Positions 8,322-17,139 of a DNA stretch of 64,000 bases are shown piece by piece. Where the stretch lies: positions 25,011-89,010 of the forward strand of contig NZ_JACKSJ010000093.1 in the NCBI RefSeq assembly GCF_025821665.1, read 5' to 3'. Each line of letters begins with the position of its first letter. Position 1 is the first letter of the stretch. This stretch comes from [Mycobacterium] manitobense (GTDB taxonomy: Bacteria; Actinomycetota; Actinomycetes; Mycobacteriales; Mycobacteriaceae). The notes below the pieces were generated by a model, which was not told the DNA's origin, did no database searches, and saw only the letters and a program-made list of their open reading frames with translations. The position numbers and the translations under genes are program-made.

Positions 8322-9118
8322 ACGATTATTTGAGCATCAGAGCCCGCCGGACGGGTCGGCGCCGGTTTGGGCGCTGGTGCCGCCTCGGGCACCGCGCCGG
8401 ACTGCGGCGCGTCCTGCCCCGGACCCGGCTGCGGCGTCCCCACCGGCGCTTTCTCTGCACCTGGCTGCCCGGGCGCACCGGCCTGAGTCGAGTCCTTCTT
8501 CTCGTCTTTCTCTTTGTCCTCGTCCCGCTCGCCACGGCGTTCTTCCTCGGACCGCTCGTCCCCGGGTGTCGCATCCTCCGCGCCGGGCACCTTGCCCGCC
8601 TCGCCGAGGTCGCCGCCCTTGCCGCCCGCACCAGCCAGCTGACTGATCTGCTGCATCCCCTGCGACACACCCTGGGCGATTCCCTGCGGGATCGACGCGG
8701 CCATCTGCGCCATTTGCGCACCCATCTGGCCGGCCATCTGCGCCATCTGCATCGGCATGCTCATCATCTGGCTGAGCTGACTCGACGGGTCACCACCTGC
8801 CGGTGACGAGCCGCCTGCGGCCGACTGCGATGACGCCCCTTGAACACCCTCGGCGCCCAATTGATCCGCCTGCTCGTACAGGCCGGCAGCCTTCAGGATG
8901 TTGCGCGCCGCGGCGAGAGCTTCGTCTTTCGTCTTCGGCAGATTCTCCGCGATCGGGGCCTCGAAGCCCTGCACATAACTGGTTGCCGCCGTCGACAGTG
9001 CATCGGTTCCACCACCCGAGAACTGCGGCAGCGGGTCCGGAATACCGTCCGCCGCACTCTCCAGTCCGGTGGCCCCGTTCCTCAGCTCCCCCGGGTTGAC
9101 CCTGAGCTCACCGGACAC
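8318..9118 (-). CDS. EspJ-like ESX-1 secretion-associated protein
   Basis: The 266-residue protein resembles EspJ (Rv3878), a secreted ESX-1 substrate encoded next to espK. The N-terminus (MSGELRVNPGELRNGATGL) and residues 35-90, ending in a Tyr-x-x-x-Asp/Glu pattern (YEQADQ), correspond to the helical EspJ/EspC-type export domain. Residues 115-170 are Met/Gln-rich with repeated MAQMAGQM-type heptads, and the C-terminal 90 residues are a charged then Pro/Ala-rich tail. The GTG start at 9118 has a purine-rich GGCGGGGG stretch upstream. It is the first gene of the four-gene minus-strand cluster. The missing WxG motif and the low-complexity tail make EspJ-like the best label, but exact orthology is not claimed. 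Confidence 0.75.
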   Translation of the reverse strand: MSGELRVNPGELRNGATGLESAADGIPDPLPQFSGGGTDALSTAATSYVQGFEAPIAENLPKTKDEALAAARNILKAAGLYEQADQLGAEGVQGASSQSAAGGSSPAGGDPSSQLSQMMSMPMQMAQMAGQMGAQMAQMAASIPQGIAQGVSQGMQQISQLAGAGGKGGDLGEAGKVPGAEDATPGDERSEEERRGERDEDKEKDEKKDSTQAGAPGQPGAEKAPVGTPQPGPGQDAPQSGAVPEAAPAPKPAPTRPAGSDAQIIV

Positions 9119-9268
9119 CGCTAGCCCCCGCCTTCAGATCGCGACTGACCCACGCGAAATCGCGTATGACCAGCCCTTCACCAGTTCGATAGCAAATGCT
9201 ACCGGAGCTGATCACACCTCAGGAGCACCAAATCCGGCGCCCCAAGCGTCCCAACCGCCCCACAGCGC

Positions 9269-9640
9269 TCAGAGCTGCTTCATGTGCTCCTGCGTCCAGT
9301 ACGCCTTCATGGCCTGGATCTTGCCCTCGTCGTTGAACACCATCACGTCGATCGGGTCGACCTGCATCTGCGTCTCGCCGAAGTCGAGCGTGAGCCGGAA
9401 ATGGAATGCCGCCTCGTGGCCGGCTACCCGCAGCGTCAGCAGCTCGGACTCGGCCTTCACACCCTCGACCGCGCCGTAGAACCCGCGGATCGCCTGCCGG
9501 CCGATGTGCACCTCGCCGCCCACCGGGTCCTCCACCGTCGCGTCGTCGGCATACAGCTCCGCCACTCCGTCGGCGTTGCCCTTGGCCACCAATTCGAGGT
9601 AGCGGTTGACGGTTTCGGTGATGTGCTCGGCACTCGACAT
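9269..9640 (-). CDS. Ketosteroid delta-5-isomerase
   Basis: The 123-residue NTF2-fold protein closely resembles bacterial 3-oxo-delta5-steroid isomerases, which move the double bond of 3-keto steroids from C5 to C4. The catalytic residues are visible: Tyr14 (VNRYLEL), Asp38 in YADDATVEDP and the oxyanion-hole Asp98 in VDPIDVMVFNDEGKIQ, at almost the same numbering as the Comamonas enzyme. The ATG at 9640 lies 10 bases after the stop of the DUF255 gene, making it the last gene of the mca operon. Mycobacteria degrade sterols, so a role there is plausible, but placement with mycothiol genes is unexpected and other NTF2-like lyase or hydratase activities cannot be excluded. Confidence 0.85.
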   Translation of the reverse strand: MSSAEHITETVNRYLELVAKGNADGVAELYADDATVEDPVGGEVHIGRQAIRGFYGAVEGVKAESELLTLRVAGHEAAFHFRLTLDFGETQMQVDPIDVMVFNDEGKIQAMKAYWTQEHMKQL

Positions 9641-9650
9641 GGGCTCGAAG

Positions 9651-11573
9651 CTACACGGGAACACCCAGCGCAACAGCCAATTCCGCGGTGGTCGTGACCG
9701 GCAGGTCGCACACCTGCCCCCGGCACACGTACGCCGCGTCGGCACCGCGCACCCTGTCCCGACCCGCCAGCAACTCCGACGAATCCGCAGGCCCGCCGAC
9801 CACCACCGCACCGCCCGGTGCCAGCCTCCGTGCGGCACCCAACAGCTCCGACGACGCCGGATCGCACGCCACCGCGATCTGGATCGGACCGCGCACCGCC
9901 GCCTCCGCGACCGTCAGCCAGTGCCCACCTGCCCGCGGCGCCTTCGCCAGGATCGGCGTCGCTGATGCCAGAGTTTCCGAAGCCGCCTCCAGATACGTCG
10001 GCGAACCCGTCAGATGCGCCGCCAATTGCAGGGCCTCCGCCATCGACGACGCCCCCGACGGCGTTGCCCCGTCCATTGGGTCCGACGGCCGCACCATCAG
10101 CTTCTCCGCGTCGTCGGCCGTGTCGAACCACCGGCCCGGCACCTCGGGATCCGCGAAATGCTCGACCGCCACATCGAGCAGCCGCGAGGCCGCCCGCAGC
10201 CACGACGGCTCGCCCGTCACCGTGTACAGCGTCAGCAGACCCGTCGCCAGCATCGCGTGGTCCTCGAGGATGCCCGCACTCTCCCCCACCCGGCCGCCAA
10301 GGCTGGCCCGCCGCAACCGGCCGTCCACCACATGAAGCTCCACCAGACGGGAGGCGCCGGCCACCGCCGCGTCCAGGAGGTCCGAACGCCCGAGCGCCAC
10401 CGACGCCTCCGCCAGCGCCGTGATCGCCAACCCGTTCCACGCGGTGACCACCTTGTCGTCACGCCCCGGCTGCGGCCGCTCCGAACGCGCCGCCGCCAGA
10501 GCCGCCCGTACCCGTGCGAACCGCTCGACGTCGTCCGGATCACGGAGCAGCTGCAGCACCGACGCGCCGTGCTCGAACGTCCCCTCCGCCGTCACGCCCA
10601 GAACGTCCGCCGCCCATGCGCCGTCGTCGGGCCCGAGTACCTCGGTCAACTGCGCCGGCGTCCACACGTACGTCAAGCCCTCGACGCCGTCGGTGTCCGC
10701 ATCCAGAGACGACGTGAACATCCCGCCGTCACCCAGCGCGTCAATGAGGAAGCCGGCTGTCTCCGCGGTGACGCGTACGGCCAACGCCGAACCGGTCCGC
10801 CGGGCCCAGTGCGCATACAGCCGCAGCAGCAACGCGTTGTCGTAGAGCATCTTCTCGAAGTGCGGCACCACCCACGCGGCATCGACGCTGTAGCGCGCGA
10901 AGCCGCCGCCCAACTGGTCGTAGATGCCACCTCGGGCCATCGCGTCACATGTCCGCTCCACCGCGGCCAGCGTCTCGGCGGACCCCGTTCGTTCGTGATG
11001 CCGCAGCAGCGCCTCCGACAACGCCGACGGCGGGAACTTCGGGGCTCCGCCGAAGCCACCGCGCACCGCGTCGAAGTCCGCCAGCACCGCTGAGGCCGCC
11101 GCGTCGCACAAGCCCGCCTCCACCGCGGGGCCACCGCCCGGCAGTCCCGCCGCCCTCGCCCGCAGCTCGCCCGCGATGTGGTCGGATGCCTCCTCGACCT
11201 CCGCGCGCCGCGACCGCCACGTGTCGCCGACCGCCGCCAACAGCTCGAGGAAGCCGGCCTTCGGGTAGTACGTCCCGCAGAAGAACGGCCTGCCGTCCGG
11301 GGTCAGGAAGCACGTCATCGGCCACCCGCCCTGCCCGGTCAGCGCGACGGTGGCGTTCATGTAGACAGCGTCGAGGTCGGGCCGTTCCTCCCGGTCGACC
11401 TTGATGCAGACGAAGCCGTTGTTCATCGCGGCGGCCACCTCGTCGTCCTCGAACGACTCGTGCGCCATCACATGGCACCAGTGACAGGCCGCGTAACCGA
11501 TCGACAGCAGGATCGGCACGTCACGCTCGGCCGCCTCCGCCAGCGCGTCCTCCGTCCATTCCCGCCAGTGCAC
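9651..11573 (-). CDS. DUF255 thioredoxin-like / six-hairpin glycosidase-fold protein (Rv1084/YyaL type)
   Basis: The protein has an N-terminal thioredoxin-like DUF255 domain with the GYAACHWCHVM motif (CxxC type), then a long alpha/alpha-barrel region resembling N-acylglucosamine 2-epimerases. Its function is unsettled; it is equivalent to M. tuberculosis Rv1084. The start is unusual. The family N-terminus [19 protein letters not shown] is encoded in frame upstream to 11627, but no ATG, GTG or TTG precedes it; the codon before it is GTT (11628-11630). The first ordinary start is the GTG at 11573, which would remove 19 conserved residues. The Rv1083-type gene ends at 11626, overlapping that upstream segment. 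The true start is therefore probably near 11630 or the sequence carries a change there. Confidence 0.88.
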   Translation of the reverse strand: MHWREWTEDALAEAAERDVPILLSIGYAACHWCHVMAHESFEDDEVAAAMNNGFVCIKVDREERPDLDAVYMNATVALTGQGGWPMTCFLTPDGRPFFCGTYYPKAGFLELLAAVGDTWRSRRAEVEEASDHIAGELRARAAGLPGGGPAVEAGLCDAAASAVLADFDAVRGGFGGAPKFPPSALSEALLRHHERTGSAETLAAVERTCDAMARGGIYDQLGGGFARYSVDAAWVVPHFEKMLYDNALLLRLYAHWARRTGSALAVRVTAETAGFLIDALGDGGMFTSSLDADTDGVEGLTYVWTPAQLTEVLGPDDGAWAADVLGVTAEGTFEHGASVLQLLRDPDDVERFARVRAALAAARSERPQPGRDDKVVTAWNGLAITALAEASVALGRSDLLDAAVAGASRLVELHVVDGRLRRASLGGRVGESAGILEDHAMLATGLLTLYTVTGEPSWLRAASRLLDVAVEHFADPEVPGRWFDTADDAEKLMVRPSDPMDGATPSGASSMAEALQLAAHLTGSPTYLEAASETLASATPILAKAPRAGGHWLTVAEAAVRGPIQIAVACDPASSELLGAARRLAPGGAVVVGGPADSSELLAGRDRVRGADAAYVCRGQVCDLPVTTTAELAVALGVPV

Positions 11574-11625
11574 CGGGTTGTCGGCGTGCTGGCGCAGATA
11601 CGGGCTGGTCGCGTCGGCGAGACGG

Positions 11626-11901
11626 TTAACCGGGAGGCTCCTGGGTGCGCGGCTGGCCTTCCGGGCCCAGGTCGACGGTGCCCTCGTCGACGGCCTGGTC
11701 GGGCTCGGGGTGCTCTGGGTCGAAGGACTCCGGTAGCCGCTTGAGGTGCTTGTTCATCGACCACACCAGCAGGAACGTGCCGATCAGCAGCAGCACCACG
11801 ACGATCAGGCCGAACGGGCTGGCCTTGCCGAAGTCCGGCCCGGTCTCCCGCGGCTGCTCCTGGGCCAGCATGGTCATGGCGAGCAGCACGGTGTCGGTCA
11901 T
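11626..11901 (-). CDS. Small membrane protein of the mca operon (Rv1083 type)
   Basis: The 91-residue product starts [16 protein letters not shown] and has a hydrophobic segment at about 31-50 ([20 protein letters not shown]), followed by a basic patch and an acidic, Pro-rich C-terminal tail. It is a single-pass membrane protein of unknown role that follows mca in mycobacteria. The ATG at 11901 overlaps the mca stop as ATGA, indicating translational coupling. Its last codons, GGT TAA, overlap the probable beginning of the DUF255 gene. Confidence 0.88.
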   Translation of the reverse strand: MTDTVLLAMTMLAQEQPRETGPDFGKASPFGLIVVVLLLIGTFLLVWSMNKHLKRLPESFDPEHPEPDQAVDEGTVDLGPEGQPRTQEPPG

Positions 11902-12770
11902 CCGTCCGTCTCGATCCCGGCGAACAGATCCGTCTCCGGCAGCTCGACCGGGACGCGCGAGCGTGCCAACTCGTACTCCTCGGTCGGCCACAACTCCTGC
12001 TGCCAATCCATCGGGGTGGCGAAGAAGAAGCTGGTGGGGTCGATCTGCGTCTGGTGGGCGCGCAGCGCGTCGTCGCGCAGCGAAAAGTACTTCGCGCACT
12101 CGACGCGCGTCGTCACCCGGTCGGCGAAGATGTCCTTGTCGGCGTCCCAGTGCTCCAGCCACTTGGCGAACGGCCCCTCGAGCCCGCGTCTGGCGAACTC
12201 GTCCTGCAGCAGCTGCATCCGCTGCCGCAGGAAGCCGTGGTTGTAGTACAGCTTCGACACGGCCCACGGCTCGCCGGCGTCGGGGAACAACCGGTAGTCC
12301 GCGGCCGCCTCGTACGCCGCGACCGACACCTCATGGCAGCGGATGTGGTCCGGATGCGGATAGCCACCGGTCTCGTCGTAGGTGGTCATCACATGCGGCT
12401 TGAATTCGCGGATCACCTTCGTCAGCGCCTCGGTGGGCCCGTCCAGCGGGATAGCCGCGAAGCAGCCCTCGGGCAGCGGCGGCAGCGGGTCCCCCTCCGG
12501 CAGACCGGAATCGATGAAACCCAGCCAGTGGTGCTCGACGCCGAGGATCTCCGCGGCGCGGGCCATCTCGTCGCGCCGGATCTCGGCCATCCGGCCGTGC
12601 ACCTCGGGCAGGTCCATCGCGGGATTGAGGATGTCGCCGCGCTCGCCGCCGGTCAGGGTGACCACCAGCACGCGCGCGCCCTCGTCCGCATAGCGCGCCA
12701 TCGTCGCGGCGCCCTTGCTGGATTCGTCGTCGGGGTGCGCATGCACCGCCATCAACCGCAGTTCACTCAT
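11898..12770 (-). CDS. mca: Mycothiol S-conjugate amidase
   Basis: Mca is a cytosolic zinc amidase of the LmbE/PIG-L fold that cleaves mycothiol conjugates of electrophiles and antibiotics, releasing GlcN-Ins for mycothiol resynthesis and a mercapturic acid for export. The 290-residue protein shows the zinc motif [11 protein letters not shown] (His12, Asp15) and the third-ligand region [14 protein letters not shown]. The length matches Mca rather than MshB, and the tail with [10 protein letters not shown] is typical of Mca. The ATG is at 12770. It heads an operon with the Rv1083-type gene, the DUF255 gene and the ketosteroid isomerase. A divergent gene begins 114 bases away. Confidence 0.95.
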   Translation of the reverse strand: MSELRLMAVHAHPDDESSKGAATMARYADEGARVLVVTLTGGERGDILNPAMDLPEVHGRMAEIRRDEMARAAEILGVEHHWLGFIDSGLPEGDPLPPLPEGCFAAIPLDGPTEALTKVIREFKPHVMTTYDETGGYPHPDHIRCHEVSVAAYEAAADYRLFPDAGEPWAVSKLYYNHGFLRQRMQLLQDEFARRGLEGPFAKWLEHWDADKDIFADRVTTRVECAKYFSLRDDALRAHQTQIDPTSFFFATPMDWQQELWPTEEYELARSRVPVELPETDLFAGIETDG

Positions 12771-12833
12771 CTCATCTCATCTAACTACGGCGCCGGCGAA
12801 CCTATGCCGCGGTGTCGATCACTTCTGTCGCCC

Positions 12834-12839
12834 TATAGT
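12834..12839 (+). promoter_or_regulatory. Candidate -10 box for the DUF4307 gene
   Basis: TATAGT lies 45 bases before the ATG at 12885 in an otherwise G/C-rich region between divergent genes. It fits the mycobacterial TANNNT -10 pattern and would put transcription start near 12846, leaving a leader of about 40 bases. No convincing -35 hexamer is seen. Confidence 0.4.
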
Positions 12840-12884
12840 TCCAGTTCTGATTGTTCTCTCCGACCGACGGGCTGCCAAAACGAG

Positions 12885-13307
12885 ATGATCGAACGTCCCG
12901 CCGACCGCTACGGGCGGCAGCGGTCGCCGCGCCGCAACCGCCGCTGGCTCGGCGTCGCGGCGTTGGCCGGAGCACTCGTGGTCGGCGTGATCGTCGCTCT
13001 GGTGGCGTTTGCGCGGTTCGGATCCAACGAGGTGGAGGGCGAACTCAGCGCCTACCGCCTGATCGACGACGAGACCGTCGAGGTGACCATCGGCGTCACC
13101 CGCCCCGATCCGTCGCTGCCCGCGGTGTGCATCGTGCGGGCCCGCGCCAAGGACGGTGGCGAGACGGGCCGGCGCGAGGTGTTGATCCTGCCATCGTCGC
13201 AGGCCACCGTGCAGGTGACGACGATCGTCAAGTCGACGCGCACGCCGGCGGTCGGCGACGTCTACGGCTGCGGCACCGATGTCCCGCCCTACCTGAAGGC
13301 GTCCTAG
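12885..13307 (+). CDS. DUF4307 single-pass membrane protein (Rv1081c type)
   Basis: The 140-residue protein has a basic N-terminus rich in Arg, one transmembrane helix at about residues 21-44 (WLGVAALAGALVVGVIVALV) and an extracytoplasmic domain of about 95 residues with two Cys (in AVCIVRA and YGCGTD) that may form a disulfide. This is the DUF4307 family, with no known function, conserved next to mca and greA in mycobacteria. I chose the ATG at 12885, which gives the usual family length; a long extension upstream in this frame would read antisense through mca. Confidence 0.88.
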   Translation: MIERPADRYGRQRSPRRNRRWLGVAALAGALVVGVIVALVAFARFGSNEVEGELSAYRLIDDETVEVTIGVTRPDPSLPAVCIVRARAKDGGETGRREVLILPSSQATVQVTTIVKSTRTPAVGDVYGCGTDVPPYLKAS

Positions 13308-13375
13308 AACACCGCCGATCGGGCCCCGCAACAAACGCCAACCAGCGAATTCGTGAAAACCACACGTCGTGCCGG

Positions 13376-13384
13376 TGGTATGAT
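13376..13384 (+). promoter_or_regulatory. Candidate extended -10 promoter of greA
   Basis: TGGTATGAT combines a TATGAT -10 hexamer (13379-13384) with an upstream TGN extension, a strong arrangement for the housekeeping sigma factor. Transcription would start near 13391, immediately before the inverted repeat at 13392-13417, leaving a leader of about 150 bases before greA. Confidence 0.55.
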
Positions 13385-13391
13385 CGGTCGG

Positions 13392-13417
13392 TACACGGTT
13401 CCCGCTGGGACCGTGTA
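13392..13417 (+). promoter_or_regulatory. 5' hairpin at the start of the greA leader
   Basis: TACACGGTTCCC and GGGACCGTGTA are complementary arms around a GCT loop, with one bulged base. The hairpin would lie at the extreme 5' end of the transcript predicted from the TATGAT box. Such 5' stem-loops commonly stabilise mRNAs; alternatively the palindrome could be a protein-binding site at the transcription start. Confidence 0.5.
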
Positions 13418-13550
13418 TTGCTGCATTTGCGGGGGGATATCTCGAGGGCTCGCGAAGCGCTGCGATACGCGTGTGAATCCCGGCGAACCCCACAACTTCG
13501 TATGCGAACAGCGCGAGACAACGACGACAGGAGCGCGAGGACATGACTGA
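13413..13550 (+). other. Possible Cys-rich upstream reading frame in the greA leader
   Basis: A GTG at 13413 opens a 45-codon frame with five Cys, beginning VYCCICGGISRG and with later Cys at KRC and FVCEQ. It ends with a TGA at 13548-13550, overlapping the greA ATG by eight bases. The overlap would allow translational coupling. I see no good ribosome-binding site for the GTG and no known relative, so translation is uncertain. Confidence 0.25.
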
Positions 13551-14037
13551 CACCCAGGTCACGTGGTTGACCCAGGAGTCCTATGACCGGCTCAAGGTCG
13601 AGCTTGACCAGCTCATCGCCAACCGGCCGGTGATCGCGGCCGAGATCAACGACCGCCGCGAAGAGGGCGACCTGCGCGAGAACGGCGGCTACCACGCCGC
13701 ACGTGACCAGCAGGGCCAGGAAGAAGCCCGCATCCGTCAGCTGCAGGAGCTCCTCAACAACGCCAAGGTCGGCGAGGCCCCCAAGCAGTCCGGCGTCGCG
13801 CTGCCGGGTTCGGTCGTCACCGTCTACTACGACGGCAACAAGTCCGACGAGGAGACGTTCCTGATCGCCACCCGGCAGGAGGGCGTCAACGACGGCAAGC
13901 TCGAGGTCTACTCGCCGGTGTCGCCGCTGGGCGGCGCCCTGCTCGATGCCAAAGAGGGCGAGACGCGCTCATACACGGTGCCGAGCGGCAAGACCGTCAA
14001 GGTCACCCTCGTCAAGGCCGAGCCTTACCACTCCTGA
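13543..14037 (+). CDS. greA: Transcription elongation factor GreA
   Basis: GreA binds the RNA polymerase secondary channel and stimulates cleavage of backtracked transcripts. The 164-residue protein has the N-terminal antiparallel coiled coil (about 10-80), including the [20 protein letters not shown] tip with its acidic residues, and the C-terminal FKBP-like domain (about 85-164) with [17 protein letters not shown] and the terminal hydrophobic strand. It is equivalent to Rv1080c. The ATG at 13543 is preceded by GGAGCGCGAGG, a plausible ribosome-binding region. A structured leader of about 150 bases lies upstream. Confidence 0.96.
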   Translation: MTDTQVTWLTQESYDRLKVELDQLIANRPVIAAEINDRREEGDLRENGGYHAARDQQGQEEARIRQLQELLNNAKVGEAPKQSGVALPGSVVTVYYDGNKSDEETFLIATRQEGVNDGKLEVYSPVSPLGGALLDAKEGETRSYTVPSGKTVKVTLVKAEPYHS

Positions 14038-14100
14038 CGACGACGCCGGCGCATCCGCTCGGGATCGCGGGCCGCGTACGTGCCGGGTTACCCTCCGACC

Positions 14101-14763
14101 GTGGCGAAGATCGCCGAGGACCTCTTTCTCCTGCTGCTGGACAACGCGTCCGGCCAGCCTGGGCTCGACCGTGCGCGCCGTGAGCGGGTGTTGACGGCCG
14201 CCGTACTGCTCGATCTGGCGTACGCCTGCCACATCCGGCCCACCATGCCCGGCGAACCGGTCGAAGAGGGCCGACTGATCGCATTGACGGCCAACGCGCC
14301 GCTCGATCCGGTGACCGAGCCCGCCTTCCGGCTGCTTCAGCAGCGGCCGATGCGTCCGGCCGCCGTGGTCGGCAAGCTGCGGAAGCACACCGAGGACAAC
14401 CTCGCCGAGTACCTGCACCGCACCGGGCAGATCGACCGGGTCGAGTTGCCCGCCAAGGGTTTCGGGCACGCCTACGCGTGGCCGCTGCTCAATCGCGACC
14501 GGGTGGGCCACGCCAGGGCGGCGGTGTTGTCGGCATTGTTCGACCGCACCGCACCGGCGCCGTCCACCGCCGCGATCATCTTCCTGCTGCACGCCGTCGA
14601 CGGTCTCGGCGCCCTGCTCAGCCTCAACGACCGCGGCTGGCGCTGGGTGCACGGCCGGGCCGGCGAGATCGCGCTGGGCAGCTGGGTCGAGGAGTCCTCG
14701 TCGGCGCTGCCCGAGATGAACCTGGCCGTCACGGCGTCGGCACTGCGGTCGGCGTTACGCTAG
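14101..14763 (+). CDS. GPP34 (GOLPH3/Vps74-like) domain protein
   Basis: The 220-residue protein starts VAKIAEDLFLLLLDN and continues with RRERVLTAAVLLDLAY, matching the bacterial GPP34 family, whose eukaryotic relatives bind phosphatidylinositol-4-phosphate on Golgi membranes. Bacterial functions are unknown. The region 150-205 carries a second helix-rich half with FLLHAVDGLGALL. I chose the GTG at 14101 because the conserved family sequence starts there; a GTG at 14080 is an alternative. Its last nine bases overlap the 3' end of convergent metB. Confidence 0.82.
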   Translation: MAKIAEDLFLLLLDNASGQPGLDRARRERVLTAAVLLDLAYACHIRPTMPGEPVEEGRLIALTANAPLDPVTEPAFRLLQQRPMRPAAVVGKLRKHTEDNLAEYLHRTGQIDRVELPAKGFGHAYAWPLLNRDRVGHARAAVLSALFDRTAPAPSTAAIIFLLHAVDGLGALLSLNDRGWRWVHGRAGEIALGSWVEESSSALPEMNLAVTASALRSALR

Positions 14764-15906
14764 CGCCTGCTCCAGATCGGCAAGCAGGTCGGCGGGATGC
14801 TCGATGCCGACGGACAGCCGTACCAGATCGTCGGGCACCTCCAGCTGCGAGCCTGCGGTGGACGCGTGCGTCATCGCGCCGGGATGCTCGATCAGCGACT
14901 CCACCCCACCGAGCGACTCGGCGAGGATGAAAAGCTCTGTGCGGGAGCACAGGTCGCGTGCCGCCTGCGCACCGCCGCGCATCCGGAGCGACACCATCCC
15001 GCCGAAGCCGCTCATCTGCCGGGCGGCGACCTCGTGTCCGGGATGGCCGGGCAGCCCCGGGTAGAGCACGGTCTTGACCGCCGCGTGGCCGTCCAGGAAC
15101 TCCGCCACCAGGGCGGCGTTCTCACTGTGCCGCTGCATCCGCAGCACCAGTGTCCGCAGGCCGCGGATCGTCAGGTAGGCGTCGAACGGTCCCGGCACGC
15201 CGCCTGCCCCGTTCTGCAGGAACGCGAACGCCGCGTCGAGCTCCTGGTCGTTGGTCAGCAGCGCACCGCCCACCACGTCGGAGTGCCCGCCGAGGTACTT
15301 GGTGGTCGAGTGCAGCACGATGTCGGCGCCCAGCGACAGCGGCTGCTGCAGTGCGGGTGAGGCGAACGTGTTGTCCACCAACACCTTCACTCCCGACGTC
15401 GACGCCAGCTCCGCGATGCCCGCGATGTCGGCGATCGACAGCAGCGGGTTGGTCGGCGTCTCCACCCAGATCAGCCGGGTCTGCGGCGTCACCGCCGCGC
15501 GCACCGCGTCCAGGTCCGACAACGCCACCGCGGTGTAGCTGATCCCCCACTTGCTGAACACCTTGTCGATGAGCCGGAAGGTGCCGCCGTAGGCGTCGTC
15601 GGGGATGACGAGGTGATCCCCCGGCTGCAGCAGCGCCCGCAGCGCGCAGTCGGTGGCGGCCATCCCCGAACTGAACGCCCGCCCGTGTGCCGCGCCCTCG
15701 ACCGCGGCCAGCGCCGACTCCAGCGCCGCGCGGGTCGGGTTGCCGGTCCGGGCGTACTCGAAGCCGTCCCGCAGCCCGCCGACGCCGTCCTGGGCGAACG
15801 TCGAGCTGGCGTAGATGGGGACGTTGACGGCGCCGGTTCGGGCATCGGGCCGTACGGCGTGAATGGCCGTCGTGGCCAGGCCCTGCCACTTGCTGTGTGC
15901 ACTCAT
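14755..15906 (-). CDS. metB: Cystathionine gamma-synthase
   Basis: This PLP enzyme condenses an O-acylated homoserine with cysteine to form cystathionine in the transsulfuration route to methionine. The 383-residue sequence shows the family blocks YARTGNPTRAALE, the substrate region WVETPTNPLL, and the PLP lysine at about 203 in HSTTKYLGGHSDVVGG, ending with SVGIEHPADLLADLEQAL. It is equivalent to Rv1079. Close relatives act as cystathionine gamma-lyases, which cannot be excluded by sequence alone. The cystathionine beta-synthase gene lies 3 kb away, so both directions of transsulfuration are represented in the window. Confidence 0.93.
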   Translation of the reverse strand: MSAHSKWQGLATTAIHAVRPDARTGAVNVPIYASSTFAQDGVGGLRDGFEYARTGNPTRAALESALAAVEGAAHGRAFSSGMAATDCALRALLQPGDHLVIPDDAYGGTFRLIDKVFSKWGISYTAVALSDLDAVRAAVTPQTRLIWVETPTNPLLSIADIAGIAELASTSGVKVLVDNTFASPALQQPLSLGADIVLHSTTKYLGGHSDVVGGALLTNDQELDAAFAFLQNGAGGVPGPFDAYLTIRGLRTLVLRMQRHSENAALVAEFLDGHAAVKTVLYPGLPGHPGHEVAARQMSGFGGMVSLRMRGGAQAARDLCSRTELFILAESLGGVESLIEHPGAMTHASTAGSQLEVPDDLVRLSVGIEHPADLLADLEQALA

Positions 15907-15962
15907 AACGCGTCGAGCCTATCCCCGTCCGCGCCCGCGGTGAGCGGGTGTAGACATGGATC

Positions 15963-17129
<1,167 letters not shown>

Positions 17130-17139
17130 ACCGTCCTGG

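Noticed and set aside
9457..11093. Several long open frames on both strands over the DUF255 gene
   Set aside because: They are Arg/Gly/Ala-rich low-complexity translations typical of antisense frames in high-GC DNA and lack any recognisable motif.
12054..12884. Long plus-strand open frame running into the DUF4307 gene
   Set aside because: It reads antisense through mca, whose codon use and motifs are clear. The DUF4307 protein has its normal length from the ATG at 12885.
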